Notes under the pieces: model-generated | The model's input: the letters and a program-made list of their open reading frames with translations, nothing else | Databases searched by the model: none | Told to the model about the DNA's origin: nothing | Made by a program: the position numbers and the translations under genes | DNA from: UBA1181 sp963631545 | Lineage (GTDB): Bacteria > Bacteroidota > Bacteroidia > Bacteroidales > Paludibacteraceae | Direction of reading: 5' to 3' | DNA length: 9,153 nucleotides | Assembly (NCBI GenBank): GCA_963631545.1 | Contig: CAVGRN010000078.1 | Location: 1 to 9,153, forward strand | Shown here: positions 1 through 7,047 of the stretch, piece after piece | How the letters are laid out: every line of letters starts with the position of its first letter | Numbering within the stretch: position 1 is the first letter of the stretch

Positions 1-44
1 CCACCTTTTCTCCCTCATTTCCCCTTTTTCTCCCTTTTTTAAAG

Positions 45-52
45 TACCTTTG
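45..52 (+). promoter_or_regulatory. Bacteroidota-type promoter -7 box (TACCTTTG)
   Basis: The octamer TACCTTTG at 45-52 matches the Bacteroides primary sigma factor -7 consensus TAnnTTTG exactly, and it is preceded by a T/C-rich tract (1-40) and AAAG. A transcript would start near 59, giving a leader of about 43 nt before the ATG at 102. A good -33 TTTG element is not visible at the usual 19-21 bp upstream (only T-runs around 25-40), so the call rests on the -7 box and its position ahead of a five-gene run. Confidence 0.55.
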
Positions 53-101
53 TTTTCGCAGACGGAGTGTGGACCTCCACCCTCACACTAATGTAACACC
101 A

Positions 102-1604
102 ATGAATAAAAAAATATCTGGCAATAAAGCACTTATACATATATTTCATTTTTGCGAAAGGCTGCCGTTGCTTTTTATGCTGACGCTCTTCGCACTCTCG
201 GCGTGCAAAGACGACTTCACCACCGACGGCTCTCGCCGCCTCTCCTTCTCGGTAGACACCCTGCGCTTCGACACCGTCTTCTCCGATGTGCTGACCCCAA
301 CGCAAACCGTCAAGGTATACAACCACTCCGGTAAGGACATCCAAATCGAACGTTGCCAAATCGACGACGGCGGACAACGATTCTTCCAAATCAACCTCAA
401 CGGCAGAAGCGGGACATCATTCCAAAACATCGGCATCCCCGACGGCGACAGCCTCTACCTATTCGTCCAGTTCATCGTGCCTGACGGCGGCAAAGACTCG
501 CCAACACTTATCGAAAACCACATCTCATTCTCCTACAACTCCAACACCGACCAGATCGTCCTCTCCGCCTACGGCCAGGATGTACACCGCATCGAGGGCG
601 ACTCCATTACCACCGACACCGTTTGGGAGAATGACAAGCCCTACCTCGTCCTGAAATCACTCAGCATCTGCGAGGGGGCGACACTCACCATACGCCAGGG
701 CGCAAGGATCTTTATGCATAACGACGCCTCCATCACCGTCAATGGGAAAATCATCTGCGAGGGGACTCCGCAAGAACCCGTCACCTTCCGCGGCGACAGA
801 ACCGACCTCATCACCTCAAAAACCTCGTACGACCAACTCTCCAACCAATGGGGCGGAATCCACATCACCGGCAAAAGCACCGGAAACATCCTGCGAAGCA
901 CCATCATCCGAAACGGGAACTACGGCATTCTTGTCGACTCTGCCGCCATCGCCACTAACGTGTACAGGCTCGCCATCGCCAACTCGCACATTCACAACAC
1001 AGACCAATACACACTCCGCACGCAATGCGCCAACCTCTACGCCTACAACACGCTCTTCACTTGCGGCGGCAACGGCTGCGTCGTCATCGAGGGCGGCAAC
1101 GCATTGTTCAACCACTGCACCATCGGCAACTTCACCCGCGGGTTAGGCTTATACGCCTATGCCGCTGTGCTTTCAGACAGAACGCTCTATACCGACGGCG
1201 AAATCCGCTACCCCCTCAATGCGACATTCAACAACTGCATCATCTACGGTTCTGGAAGAAACGAAATATGCTACACTATGGACGAGGAGGCCAACGAAGT
1301 GCAAATTGCTTTCAACCACTGCCTCGTGAAACAAGACACTACCTACAAGGCCACCCGTTGGAACAAATTCATCCGCGAGTCCACCTTCAACGAAGATCCC
1401 AATTTTTTCCTCGTCAACACCACAGACCGACTATACGACTTCCGGATAGACTCCACATCGGTAGCCGCTGGGAAAGGTTCCGCAGAGATACTCAACCAAT
1501 ACCCTGAGTGCAAAACGGACATCATCGGATTCCCGCGCTTGCTATTCGGACTACCCGACCTTGGCGCCTACCAATCCATCCCCGAATCCATTATAAATCA
1601 ATAA
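102..1604 (+). CDS. Right-handed beta-helix surface lipoprotein
   Basis: An exported lipoprotein of 500 aa from the ATG at 102. The n-region is long (MNKKISGNK onwards), the hydrophobic core is at residues 21-34, and a lipobox LSAC places the lipidated cysteine at residue 35. The mature start Cys-Lys-Asp-Asp resembles the K-(D/E)2 lipoprotein export signal known in Bacteroidota, so display on the outer face of the outer membrane is likely (inference). Residues about 46-155 look like an Ig-like beta domain (TQTVKVYNHSGKDIQIERC). Residues about 160-480 have irregular beta-helix-like repeats rich in Asn, Thr and Cys (for example NATFNNCIIYGSG, NALFNHCTIGNF), as in pectate-lyase-fold or parallel beta-helix proteins. 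The end (PRLLFGLPDLGAYQ) resembles the closing DxGAYE motif of secreted beta-helix proteins. A GTG at 69 extends the frame by 11 residues, but it would sit only about 10 nt from the predicted transcript start and adds polar residues before an already long n-region. The ligand or substrate is unknown; the protein may bind or cleave polysaccharide, but no catalytic residues can be assigned. Confidence 0.85.
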   Translation: MNKKISGNKALIHIFHFCERLPLLFMLTLFALSACKDDFTTDGSRRLSFSVDTLRFDTVFSDVLTPTQTVKVYNHSGKDIQIERCQIDDGGQRFFQINLNGRSGTSFQNIGIPDGDSLYLFVQFIVPDGGKDSPTLIENHISFSYNSNTDQIVLSAYGQDVHRIEGDSITTDTVWENDKPYLVLKSLSICEGATLTIRQGARIFMHNDASITVNGKIICEGTPQEPVTFRGDRTDLITSKTSYDQLSNQWGGIHITGKSTGNILRSTIIRNGNYGILVDSAAIATNVYRLAIANSHIHNTDQYTLRTQCANLYAYNTLFTCGGNGCVVIEGGNALFNHCTIGNFTRGLGLYAYAAVLSDRTLYTDGEIRYPLNATFNNCIIYGSGRNEICYTMDEEANEVQIAFNHCLVKQDTTYKATRWNKFIRESTFNEDPNFFLVNTTDRLYDFRIDSTSVAAGKGSAEILNQYPECKTDIIGFPRLLFGLPDLGAYQSIPESIINQ

Positions 1605-1619
1605 TCTACCCTATACATA

Positions 1620-2642
1620 ATGAATACCTATCGTACCCTGTTTTTTTGCCTTGCACTTCTATTCCTTCCCACACTTTCCGTGTTCGGAATAGAACGGATT
1701 GTAAGTTACAACGTGGAAAACCTCTTCGACTGCGAAGACGATCCCGACACACAAGACGACTCGTTCACCCCCGAAGGCGCACACCAATGGACTCCGCAGA
1801 AATACCGCGCCAAACTAAACAACGCCGCCCGCGCCATCACCGCAGCAGGAGGCTGGGAAACACCCATCGTCATCGGGCTTTGCGAGATTGAAAACGCATG
1901 CGTGCTGCAAGACCTACTCTACCGCACGCAACTCCGAACAGACGGCTACCGGTTCGTCCACAAAGAATCGCCCGACCGCCGCGGCATCGACGTGGCACTC
2001 GCCTACCAACCCTCGCACTTCCAACTAATCCACGAGGAGTTTCTGCCCGTTGTCTTTCCCGGAGGAAGACCCACACGCGACATTCTCTACGCCGCCGGCA
2101 TCCTGACAAACGGCGACACGCTGCACGCATTCGTCAACCATTGGCCATCGCGCTACAGCGGCGAACTGGAAACCGACAAGCATCGTATGGAAGCCGCACA
2201 AACCCTCCGTGAGAAAACTGACTCGCTGCTATCCGCCAATATCCACGCCAAAATCATCATTATGGGCGATTTCAACGACTACCCAGACAACGAGAGTATG
2301 CTGCTCGGCCTGTGCGCACAATCGCCAAAAACAGAAATCCGCCCCGACAGACTCTATAACTTAGGCTACGAAATCCACGAGATAGGCGAACGCGGAAGCC
2401 ACAAATTCGGCGGGAAATGGGGAATGTTGGACCAATTCATCGTGTCGGGGAGTCTGCTGCTACCCGACTCGCGCACACATACAACTCACGACGGACTGCA
2501 AATCTGCAACGAGCCATTTCTACTGAAAAAAGACGCATCCGACTTCGCGCCCAAACGCGCCTTCTTAGGAACATTCTTCGCATACGGGTATAGCGACCAT
2601 CTTCCAATTTTCATAGATTTGCAAACAGAAATTGAAAAATAG
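1620..2642 (+). CDS. Secreted endonuclease/exonuclease/phosphatase family hydrolase
   Basis: A 340-aa metal-dependent phosphoesterase of the EEP superfamily (DNase I, exonuclease III, sphingomyelinase and inositol phosphatase fold). The family's motifs appear in order: YNVENLFD (Asn31), GLCEIEN (metal ligand Glu89), RRGIDVALAY (Asp124), FVNHWPSR (catalytic-type His174), MGDFND (Asp217, Asn219), MLDQFIVS (Asp271) and YSDHLPIFIDL (Asp326, His327). All the usual catalytic and metal positions look intact, so the protein should be active. Residues 1-23 form a signal peptide (hydrophobic core LFFCLALLFLPTL, probable cleavage after VFG) with no lipobox cysteine at the end, so it should be released into the periplasm or secreted. 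It starts 15 bp after the lipoprotein gene and ends 3 bp before the kinase gene. The substrate (nucleic acid, phospholipid or sugar phosphate) cannot be told from sequence. The start ATG has no clear Shine-Dalgarno sequence. Confidence 0.88.
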   Translation: MNTYRTLFFCLALLFLPTLSVFGIERIVSYNVENLFDCEDDPDTQDDSFTPEGAHQWTPQKYRAKLNNAARAITAAGGWETPIVIGLCEIENACVLQDLLYRTQLRTDGYRFVHKESPDRRGIDVALAYQPSHFQLIHEEFLPVVFPGGRPTRDILYAAGILTNGDTLHAFVNHWPSRYSGELETDKHRMEAAQTLREKTDSLLSANIHAKIIIMGDFNDYPDNESMLLGLCAQSPKTEIRPDRLYNLGYEIHEIGERGSHKFGGKWGMLDQFIVSGSLLLPDSRTHTTHDGLQICNEPFLLKKDASDFAPKRAFLGTFFAYGYSDHLPIFIDLQTEIEK

Positions 2643-2645
2643 AAA

Positions 2646-3797
2646 ATGAGAAAAAAATACCACCTCGTCATTCCGCTGATGCACATCCTCATCTGGATGC
2701 TCTACATCCTCTCTCCCCTCTTTTTCTTCCGGGAAAGAGACAACGTGGAAATCATCCATTTCGTGCGGCATACCATCATGGCAATCTCGCTGATGTGCGT
2801 ATTCTACTTCAACTACTGCTTCGTAGTAAAAAACTTTTTCTCGAAAGACGGGCTGCGGAAATTCGCCATAATCAACATCTGCGCCATCGCCTTCTATTGC
2901 GGCATCGGCTATGTGTGCCACAAAAAATCCGAGCCAATCCTCAACAAAGCGCACCTCGAACGCTTCGAGAAAGAACGCAAGAAAATTGAAGAAGCCATCC
3001 GCACCGGCAAAGGAACCGATGCAAAATTCGAAACCAAAGATAAGAAACAACCCCAAAGGATGACCCTATGGAATGCCACTCTCAACCTCTTCGCCTGCAT
3101 CTGCATCATCGGCACGGCGGTCTCCATAAAGTCCATCCACAACCTCTACCAGACCGAGGAAAAGCAAAAAGAGGAAAAGCGAGCCCGCACAGAGGCAGAA
3201 CTGAAAAACCTGAAAAACCAACTGAACCCCCACTTCCTATTCAACACGCTCAACAACATCTACGCACTCATCGCCATCAGCCAAGACAAGTCGCAAGAGG
3301 CTGTAATGGACCTCAGCAAACTGCTGCGGTATGTGCTTTACGACTCCGACGCACGCGAAGTACCCATCTCCAAAGAACTTGACTTCCTCAAAAACTATGT
3401 GGAACTGATGCGACTCCGCTTCGCCGACAACGTGGAGGTGAAGATGACAACCGACATATCGCAAAACCCTCACCTCGCCATCGCACCGCTGCTATTCATC
3501 ACATTCATCGAGAATGCCTTCAAGCACGGCGTGTCATCCTGCAAAAAATCGTTCATACACTTCTCCATTGTCGCAACCGACCCACAAACAATACGATGCG
3601 AAATAGCCAACAGCTACTTCCCAAAATCAGAAGAGCAAGACAAGAGCGGCTCGGGAATCGGCTTGGAGAATCTCAAAAAAAGACTGGAACTGCTCTACCC
3701 CGGCAAATACGCCTACAACGTAGAGACGACCAATGAAATATACAAATCAACATTAACCATCAATGGCTTGAACAATGGAATCCAACAAAATTCTTGA
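2646..3797 (+). CDS. LytS/YehU-type sensor histidine kinase
   Basis: A 383-aa membrane histidine kinase of the LytS/His_kinase (PF06580) group, partner of the LytTR regulator that follows. Four hydrophobic segments are seen at about 7-28, 41-61, 72-91 and 141-161. A helix rich in Lys, Glu and Arg (about 165-190, coiled-coil-like) leads into the phosphoacceptor motif NQLNPHFLFNTLNNIYAL with His196. The ATP-binding domain has an N-box (PLLFITFIENAFKHG, Asn290) and a glycine box (GSGIGLENLKKRL, about 335-347), as is usual for this group, which lacks a classical D-box layout. There is no large sensor domain. The only sizeable loop is 92-139 between TM3 and TM4, which is highly charged and should face the periplasm if the N-terminus is cytoplasmic. 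It starts 3 bp after the hydrolase gene, and its last 23 bp overlap the regulator, implying translational coupling. The signal sensed is unknown. Confidence 0.93.
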   Translation: MRKKYHLVIPLMHILIWMLYILSPLFFFRERDNVEIIHFVRHTIMAISLMCVFYFNYCFVVKNFFSKDGLRKFAIINICAIAFYCGIGYVCHKKSEPILNKAHLERFEKERKKIEEAIRTGKGTDAKFETKDKKQPQRMTLWNATLNLFACICIIGTAVSIKSIHNLYQTEEKQKEEKRARTEAELKNLKNQLNPHFLFNTLNNIYALIAISQDKSQEAVMDLSKLLRYVLYDSDAREVPISKELDFLKNYVELMRLRFADNVEVKMTTDISQNPHLAIAPLLFITFIENAFKHGVSSCKKSFIHFSIVATDPQTIRCEIANSYFPKSEEQDKSGSGIGLENLKKRLELLYPGKYAYNVETTNEIYKSTLTINGLNNGIQQNS

Positions 3798-4515
3798 CTG
3801 CGTCATCATCGACGACGAACCATTGGCCTTGGGACTGATAGAAGGCTATGTGAAAAAGACTCCATTTCTGAACCTCGTAGGGAAATACGGGAACGCAGTG
3901 GAGGCGCTGCAAGCAATCAAAGACAACCCTCCCCACCTGATGTTCTTAGATATACAAATGCCAGAGCTCAACGGATTGGACTTCTCAAAAATGGTGAAGG
4001 ACCAGACGAAAATCATATTCACAACCGCCTTCCAACAATATGCCATCGATGGGTTCAAAGTAAACGCTTTGGATTATCTCCTGAAGCCTATCAGCTATGC
4101 GGATTTCCTCAACTCTGCCCAGAAAGCGTTAGACTGGTACACACTCACCGAGAAAAGCACAGCCACGCAAGAACCGCAAAAAAAGAAAAGCATCTTCGTC
4201 AAATCGGAATACAAACTCCGACAAATCGAGTTAGATAAAATTCTCTACATCGAAGGCTTGAAAGACTATGTGAAGATATACGTGGAGGACGAGCAATATC
4301 CCATCCTATCCCTTATGCGTATGAAAACATTGGAGGAGGAACTACCATCTGACCAGTTCGTGCGCATACACCGCTCGTACATCGTCCAACCCAAGAAAAT
4401 CAAAGAGATTGAACGAAACAGAATCATCTTCGGGAAAACCTACATTCCAATCTCGGAATCGTACAAAGATGAGTTTCAAGAGTTCCTACGAAAAAATTCC
4501 ATTTTGAATATCTAA
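3775..4515 (+). CDS. LytTR-family response regulator
   Basis: A 246-aa transcription regulator with an N-terminal receiver and a C-terminal LytTR DNA-binding domain. The receiver (about 6-120) has the acidic pair Asp13-Asp14 (IIDDEP), the phosphorylation site Asp59 (LMFLDIQMPELNG), Thr83/84 (IIFTTAF) and Lys104-Pro105 (DYLLKPI), so it should be phosphorylated normally, presumably by the preceding kinase. The LytTR domain (about 139-240) shows the typical FVKSEYKLRQIELDKILYIEG start and the FVRIHRSYIV signature. The first ATG is inside the kinase 3' end; the reading frame begins directly with the receiver strand, so no longer start is needed. LytTR proteins bind paired direct repeats upstream of their targets, but no obvious repeated operator was seen near this gene or at the head of the operon. 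It is 12 bp ahead of the FAD dehydrogenase gene. Confidence 0.95.
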   Translation: MESNKILDCVIIDDEPLALGLIEGYVKKTPFLNLVGKYGNAVEALQAIKDNPPHLMFLDIQMPELNGLDFSKMVKDQTKIIFTTAFQQYAIDGFKVNALDYLLKPISYADFLNSAQKALDWYTLTEKSTATQEPQKKKSIFVKSEYKLRQIELDKILYIEGLKDYVKIYVEDEQYPILSLMRMKTLEEELPSDQFVRIHRSYIVQPKKIKEIERNRIIFGKTYIPISESYKDEFQEFLRKNSILNI

Positions 4516-4527
4516 AATTCAAACAAA

Positions 4528-6099
4528 ATGTCCTCTTTCAAAAACATACAAATCACAACAACGCCCGAGCAGGCTTACAACGAAGAATTACTGAAAGATG
4601 TCATCCAACAGGAACTGAACATTCCGCAACACATTGACTATGTGGAAATTGTAAAACGTTCCATCGATGCACGGAAGAGAAACAACATCAAAGTCATACT
4701 AACCCTCAACGCCTACACGGAAGGCTCCCATCCCGACCCCATCCACTATCCGTTCAACTACCAAAACGTGGAAGGCAAACCGGCGGTCATCATCATCGGG
4801 GCTGGTCCCGCAGGACTATTCGCCGCTCTCCGCCTCATCGAATTGGGACTGAAACCCATCATTTTAGAAAGAGGGAAAGAAGTGAGCGAGCGGAAAAAGG
4901 ACATCGCCCTGCTCAACCGCAACCACGGACTGAACACGGAATCCAACTATTGCTTCGGCGAAGGCGGTGCCGGCACATTCTCCGACGGTAAACTTTTCAC
5001 ACGATCAAAAAAGAAAGGAAACTGCGAAAACATCCTACTGAGATTCCACCAACACGGCGCACAAGATGCCATACTCTACGAAGCGCACCCTCACATCGGC
5101 ACGGACAAACTTCCTACCGTCATCAAAAATATGAGGGAAACCATATTGAAATACGGCGGAGAAATCCACTTCGAAACCAAAGTCTGCCAACTCATCATTG
5201 AGCAAGACCAAATCAAAGGTGTAGAGACAACAGACGGCAAACAATGGTTGGCAGACAACGTGATACTTGCCACTGGACACTCAGCAAGAGATATTTACGA
5301 AATGCTACACCGCCAAAACATTGAATTAGAAGCGAAAGGATTTGCTATGGGCGTGCGTGTGGAACACTCACAACAACTCATTGACCAAATACAATATCAC
5401 AATGCCAATGGCCGGGGGAAATACCTCCCAGCGGCGGCATACAACTTAGTGGCACAGGTACAAGGACGCGGCGTGTACTCGTTCTGTATGTGTCCTGGCG
5501 GATTCATCGTGCCTGCCTCTACCGGCGAAAACGAAGGAGTGGTGAACGGAATGTCGCCATCCAACAGAAACTCAAAATTCGCCAATGCAGGAATCGTGGT
5601 CGAAATACACCCCGAAGACTTGCCAGCGTATGAAAAATACGAGGTGCTTGCCGGACTGAAATTTCAAGAAGAGTACGAACGACTTTCTTACGTGTACGGA
5701 GAAGGAAAGAAGGCCATCGCACCAGCACAAAGGTTATGCGACTTCGTAGAAGGACGTATGTCGGCAGACCTACCAGAAACATCCTACCTACCTGGACTAC
5801 GAAACTCGCCAATGCACGAGTGGATGCCCAAATTCATCCGCGAGCGATTGCAAGAGGGATTCAAACTATTCAACAATAAAATGAGGGGATTCCTAACCAA
5901 CTCAGCCATTATCATCGGAGTTGAATCAAGAACCTCATCCCCACTGCGAATCCCACGCAACACGGAAACACTCGAACATATTCGCATAAAAGGGCTATAC
6001 CCTTGCGGCGAAGGGGCTGGCTACGCTGGCGGAATAACCTCGTCTGCCATAGACGGCGAACGTTGCGCAGAGAGCATCTCCACACAACGTTCCAAATAA
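4528..6099 (+). CDS. FAD-dependent dehydrogenase (COG2509-like)
   Basis: A 523-aa cytoplasmic flavoprotein of the uncharacterised NAD(P)/FAD-dependent oxidoreductase group often annotated COG2509 (HI0933/BaiN-like fold). No signal peptide or membrane segment is present. An N-terminal lead of about 85 residues precedes the dinucleotide-binding motif VIIIGAGPAGLFAALRL (GxGxxG at 91-96) with the ribose-binding acidic end ILERG (Glu114). Further family motifs are GEGGAGTFSDGKL (144-156), ILATGHSARD (246-255), FCMCPGGFIVPA (319-330), VESRTSSPLRIPR (465-477) and the C-terminal FAD-closing LYPCGEGAGYAGG (490-502). Length and motifs fit a complete protein. The physiological substrate of this family is not established. 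The gene follows the response regulator by 12 bp and is probably the last gene of the + strand unit. It has no hairpin with a U-tract behind it in the + direction, so it probably ends by another route or converges into the ridA terminator region. Confidence 0.9.
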   Translation: MSSFKNIQITTTPEQAYNEELLKDVIQQELNIPQHIDYVEIVKRSIDARKRNNIKVILTLNAYTEGSHPDPIHYPFNYQNVEGKPAVIIIGAGPAGLFAALRLIELGLKPIILERGKEVSERKKDIALLNRNHGLNTESNYCFGEGGAGTFSDGKLFTRSKKKGNCENILLRFHQHGAQDAILYEAHPHIGTDKLPTVIKNMRETILKYGGEIHFETKVCQLIIEQDQIKGVETTDGKQWLADNVILATGHSARDIYEMLHRQNIELEAKGFAMGVRVEHSQQLIDQIQYHNANGRGKYLPAAAYNLVAQVQGRGVYSFCMCPGGFIVPASTGENEGVVNGMSPSNRNSKFANAGIVVEIHPEDLPAYEKYEVLAGLKFQEEYERLSYVYGEGKKAIAPAQRLCDFVEGRMSADLPETSYLPGLRNSPMHEWMPKFIRERLQEGFKLFNNKMRGFLTNSAIIIGVESRTSSPLRIPRNTETLEHIRIKGLYPCGEGAGYAGGITSSAIDGERCAESISTQRSK

Positions 6100-6100
6100 T

Positions 6101-6148
6101 CTCAAAAAAAGACTTGTGGCGACATACCTAATAACGAGTCGCCACAAG
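6101..6148 (-). terminator. Intrinsic terminator of ridA, stem overlapping the coding end
   Basis: An 11-bp perfect stem (CTTGTGGCGAC at 6113-6123, GTCGCCACAAG at 6138-6148) with a 14-nt loop is followed on the - strand by seven consecutive T (complement of 6104-6110). The upstream arm of the - strand RNA is inside the last codons of ridA (Leu-Val-Ala-Thr) and the stop codon lies in the loop. In the + direction no T-tract follows the hairpin, so it terminates ridA rather than the FAD dehydrogenase gene. Confidence 0.85.
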
Positions 6149-6505
6149 GTCAACCTCAATCAAAGCACCCTTAGGAAGGGATGAAACAGCAACCAGCGAG
6201 CGAGCCGGCAAAAGTTCTCCGAAATAGGAGCCATAGATGGAGTTAACAACCTCAACGTCATCCATATTTTGGAGATACACCGTCGTTTTAACAACATTTG
6301 AGAAATCCATAGCAGAGTCCCACAATATGTATTTCAGGTTTTCCATTACCTGCTTGGTTTGATTCTCTATGCCATCCGCCAAAACACCAGTCACAGGATG
6401 CACCCCAATCTGACCTGAAGAAAACAAAAAACCAGAAGAGCCAACAGCCTGATGATATGGGCCAACCGCTTTCGGAGCCCTATCCGTACAAGTATATCGT
6501 ATCAT
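6128..6505 (-). CDS. ridA: RidA family enamine/imine deaminase
   Basis: A 125-aa protein of the RidA/YjgF/UK114 family, which forms cytosolic trimers and hydrolyses reactive enamines/imines such as 2-aminoacrylate made by PLP enzymes. The typical features are the start region APKAVGPYHQAV, FSSGQIGVHPVTG, ENLKYIL, VVKTTVYLQNMDDVEVVNSIYGSYF and the active-site block PARSLVAVSSLPKGALIEVDLVA. The substrate-carboxylate-binding Arg is present at residue 102 and the conserved Glu at 117, so activity is expected. The position of the reactive Cys of E. coli RidA (PARSC) is Leu here. I chose the ATG at 6505, which fits the family N-terminus; an in-frame TTG two codons earlier (6511) is possible but adds only Met-Leu. 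It is downstream of exbD on the same strand, but a strong terminator stands between them. Confidence 0.95.
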   Translation of the reverse strand: MIRYTCTDRAPKAVGPYHQAVGSSGFLFSSGQIGVHPVTGVLADGIENQTKQVMENLKYILWDSAMDFSNVVKTTVYLQNMDDVEVVNSIYGSYFGELLPARSLVAVSSLPKGALIEVDLVATRY

Positions 6506-6510
6506 AAGCA

Positions 6511-6553
6511 AAATATAAAAAAAGGGAGACCTCCGTTTGAGACCTCCCTTTTT
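6511..6553 (-). terminator. Intrinsic terminator of the exb operon
   Basis: Read on the - strand, a 15-bp stem (arms 6539-6553 and 6519-6533) closes a 5-nt loop AAACG and runs into a T-rich tract (6523 down to 6511). The stem is five A-U pairs, then GGGAG/CUCCC, two tandem G-U wobble pairs, and CUC/GAG. On the + strand the two wobble positions become A-C mismatches, so the structure favours the - strand. It starts 17 bp past the second exbD stop and ends about 6 bp before the ridA ATG. Confidence 0.88.
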
Positions 6554-6570
6554 GATTAAACAAATTCAAA

Positions 6571-7047
6571 TCAATAACGATTGGCTCTCTGAGTTGATGT
6601 GTAATTGATTTTCAACGCATACGCATTTCTCAAAGCCTGCTTCACATCAGTTACGATACCCATCTTCGTATCTTTGTCCACTTTCAGAGAAACAATCATA
6701 AATGCTTGATCCTCCTCTTTCATAGCAGCACGTTTAGCGGCGATGTAAGTCTGAACCTCACTTGGGTCGTTTGCAAAAGCATCATCCAACTGGATACGCG
6801 ACTCAACACCATACGCCTTTTTGTACTCCTTCTTTGGAGTACCGATGTAAACATACTTTACCAAAGACTTCTTTTCTAACTTCTGAAGCTCCGTTGCTTG
6901 AGGCACCTTTTGGTCGACCATCAACGTAACCTCCTTCATAGAGGTTGTTGTCATGAAGAAGAACAACAACATAAAGATGATATCCGGCAATGAAGCGGTA
7001 CTAATAGCAGGCAAAGCACGTCCGCCGTCTTTTCTAAATTTAGCCAT
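6571..7047 (-). CDS. exbD: ExbD/TolR family biopolymer transport protein (second copy)
   Basis: A 158-aa ExbD-type subunit: a short basic cytoplasmic N-terminus, one membrane helix and a periplasmic domain. The motif ISTASLPDIIFMLLFFFMTTTSM (about 15-37) contains the key proton-carrying Asp22 of ExbD/TolR/MotB proteins. The rest (about 45-158) is periplasmic and ends with VTDVKQALRNAYALKINYTS, the final helix-strand segment typical of ExbD. Its start overlaps the stop of the preceding exbD by one base (TAATG), so the two should be translated in coupling. It differs clearly from the first copy (158 against 204 aa, few matches beyond the helix), suggesting a heteromeric stator or two alternatives. 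A terminator follows. Confidence 0.93.
   Translation of the reverse strand: MAKFRKDGGRALPAISTASLPDIIFMLLFFFMTTTSMKEVTLMVDQKVPQATELQKLEKKSLVKYVYIGTPKKEYKKAYGVESRIQLDDAFANDPSEVQTYIAAKRAAMKEEDQAFMIVSLKVDKDTKMGIVTDVKQALRNAYALKINYTSTQRANRY

Noticed and set aside
69..101. GTG start giving a longer beta-helix lipoprotein
   Set aside because: It would begin about 10 nt after the predicted transcript start and adds 11 polar residues before an already long n-region; the ATG at 102 places the lipobox better.
39..389. Open frame of 116 codons antisense to the lipoprotein gene
   Set aside because: It lies opposite a well-supported gene, has no family motif, and is explained by codon bias of the + strand gene.
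742..1146. 134-codon + strand frame inside the beta-helix gene
   Set aside because: A Ser/Thr/Pro/Ala-rich out-of-frame translation of the real gene, without domain signals.
6511..6553. Direct repeat GAGACCTCC (twice) as an operator
   Set aside because: The repeats are the two arms of the terminator stem with G-U wobble pairing, which explains the pattern fully.
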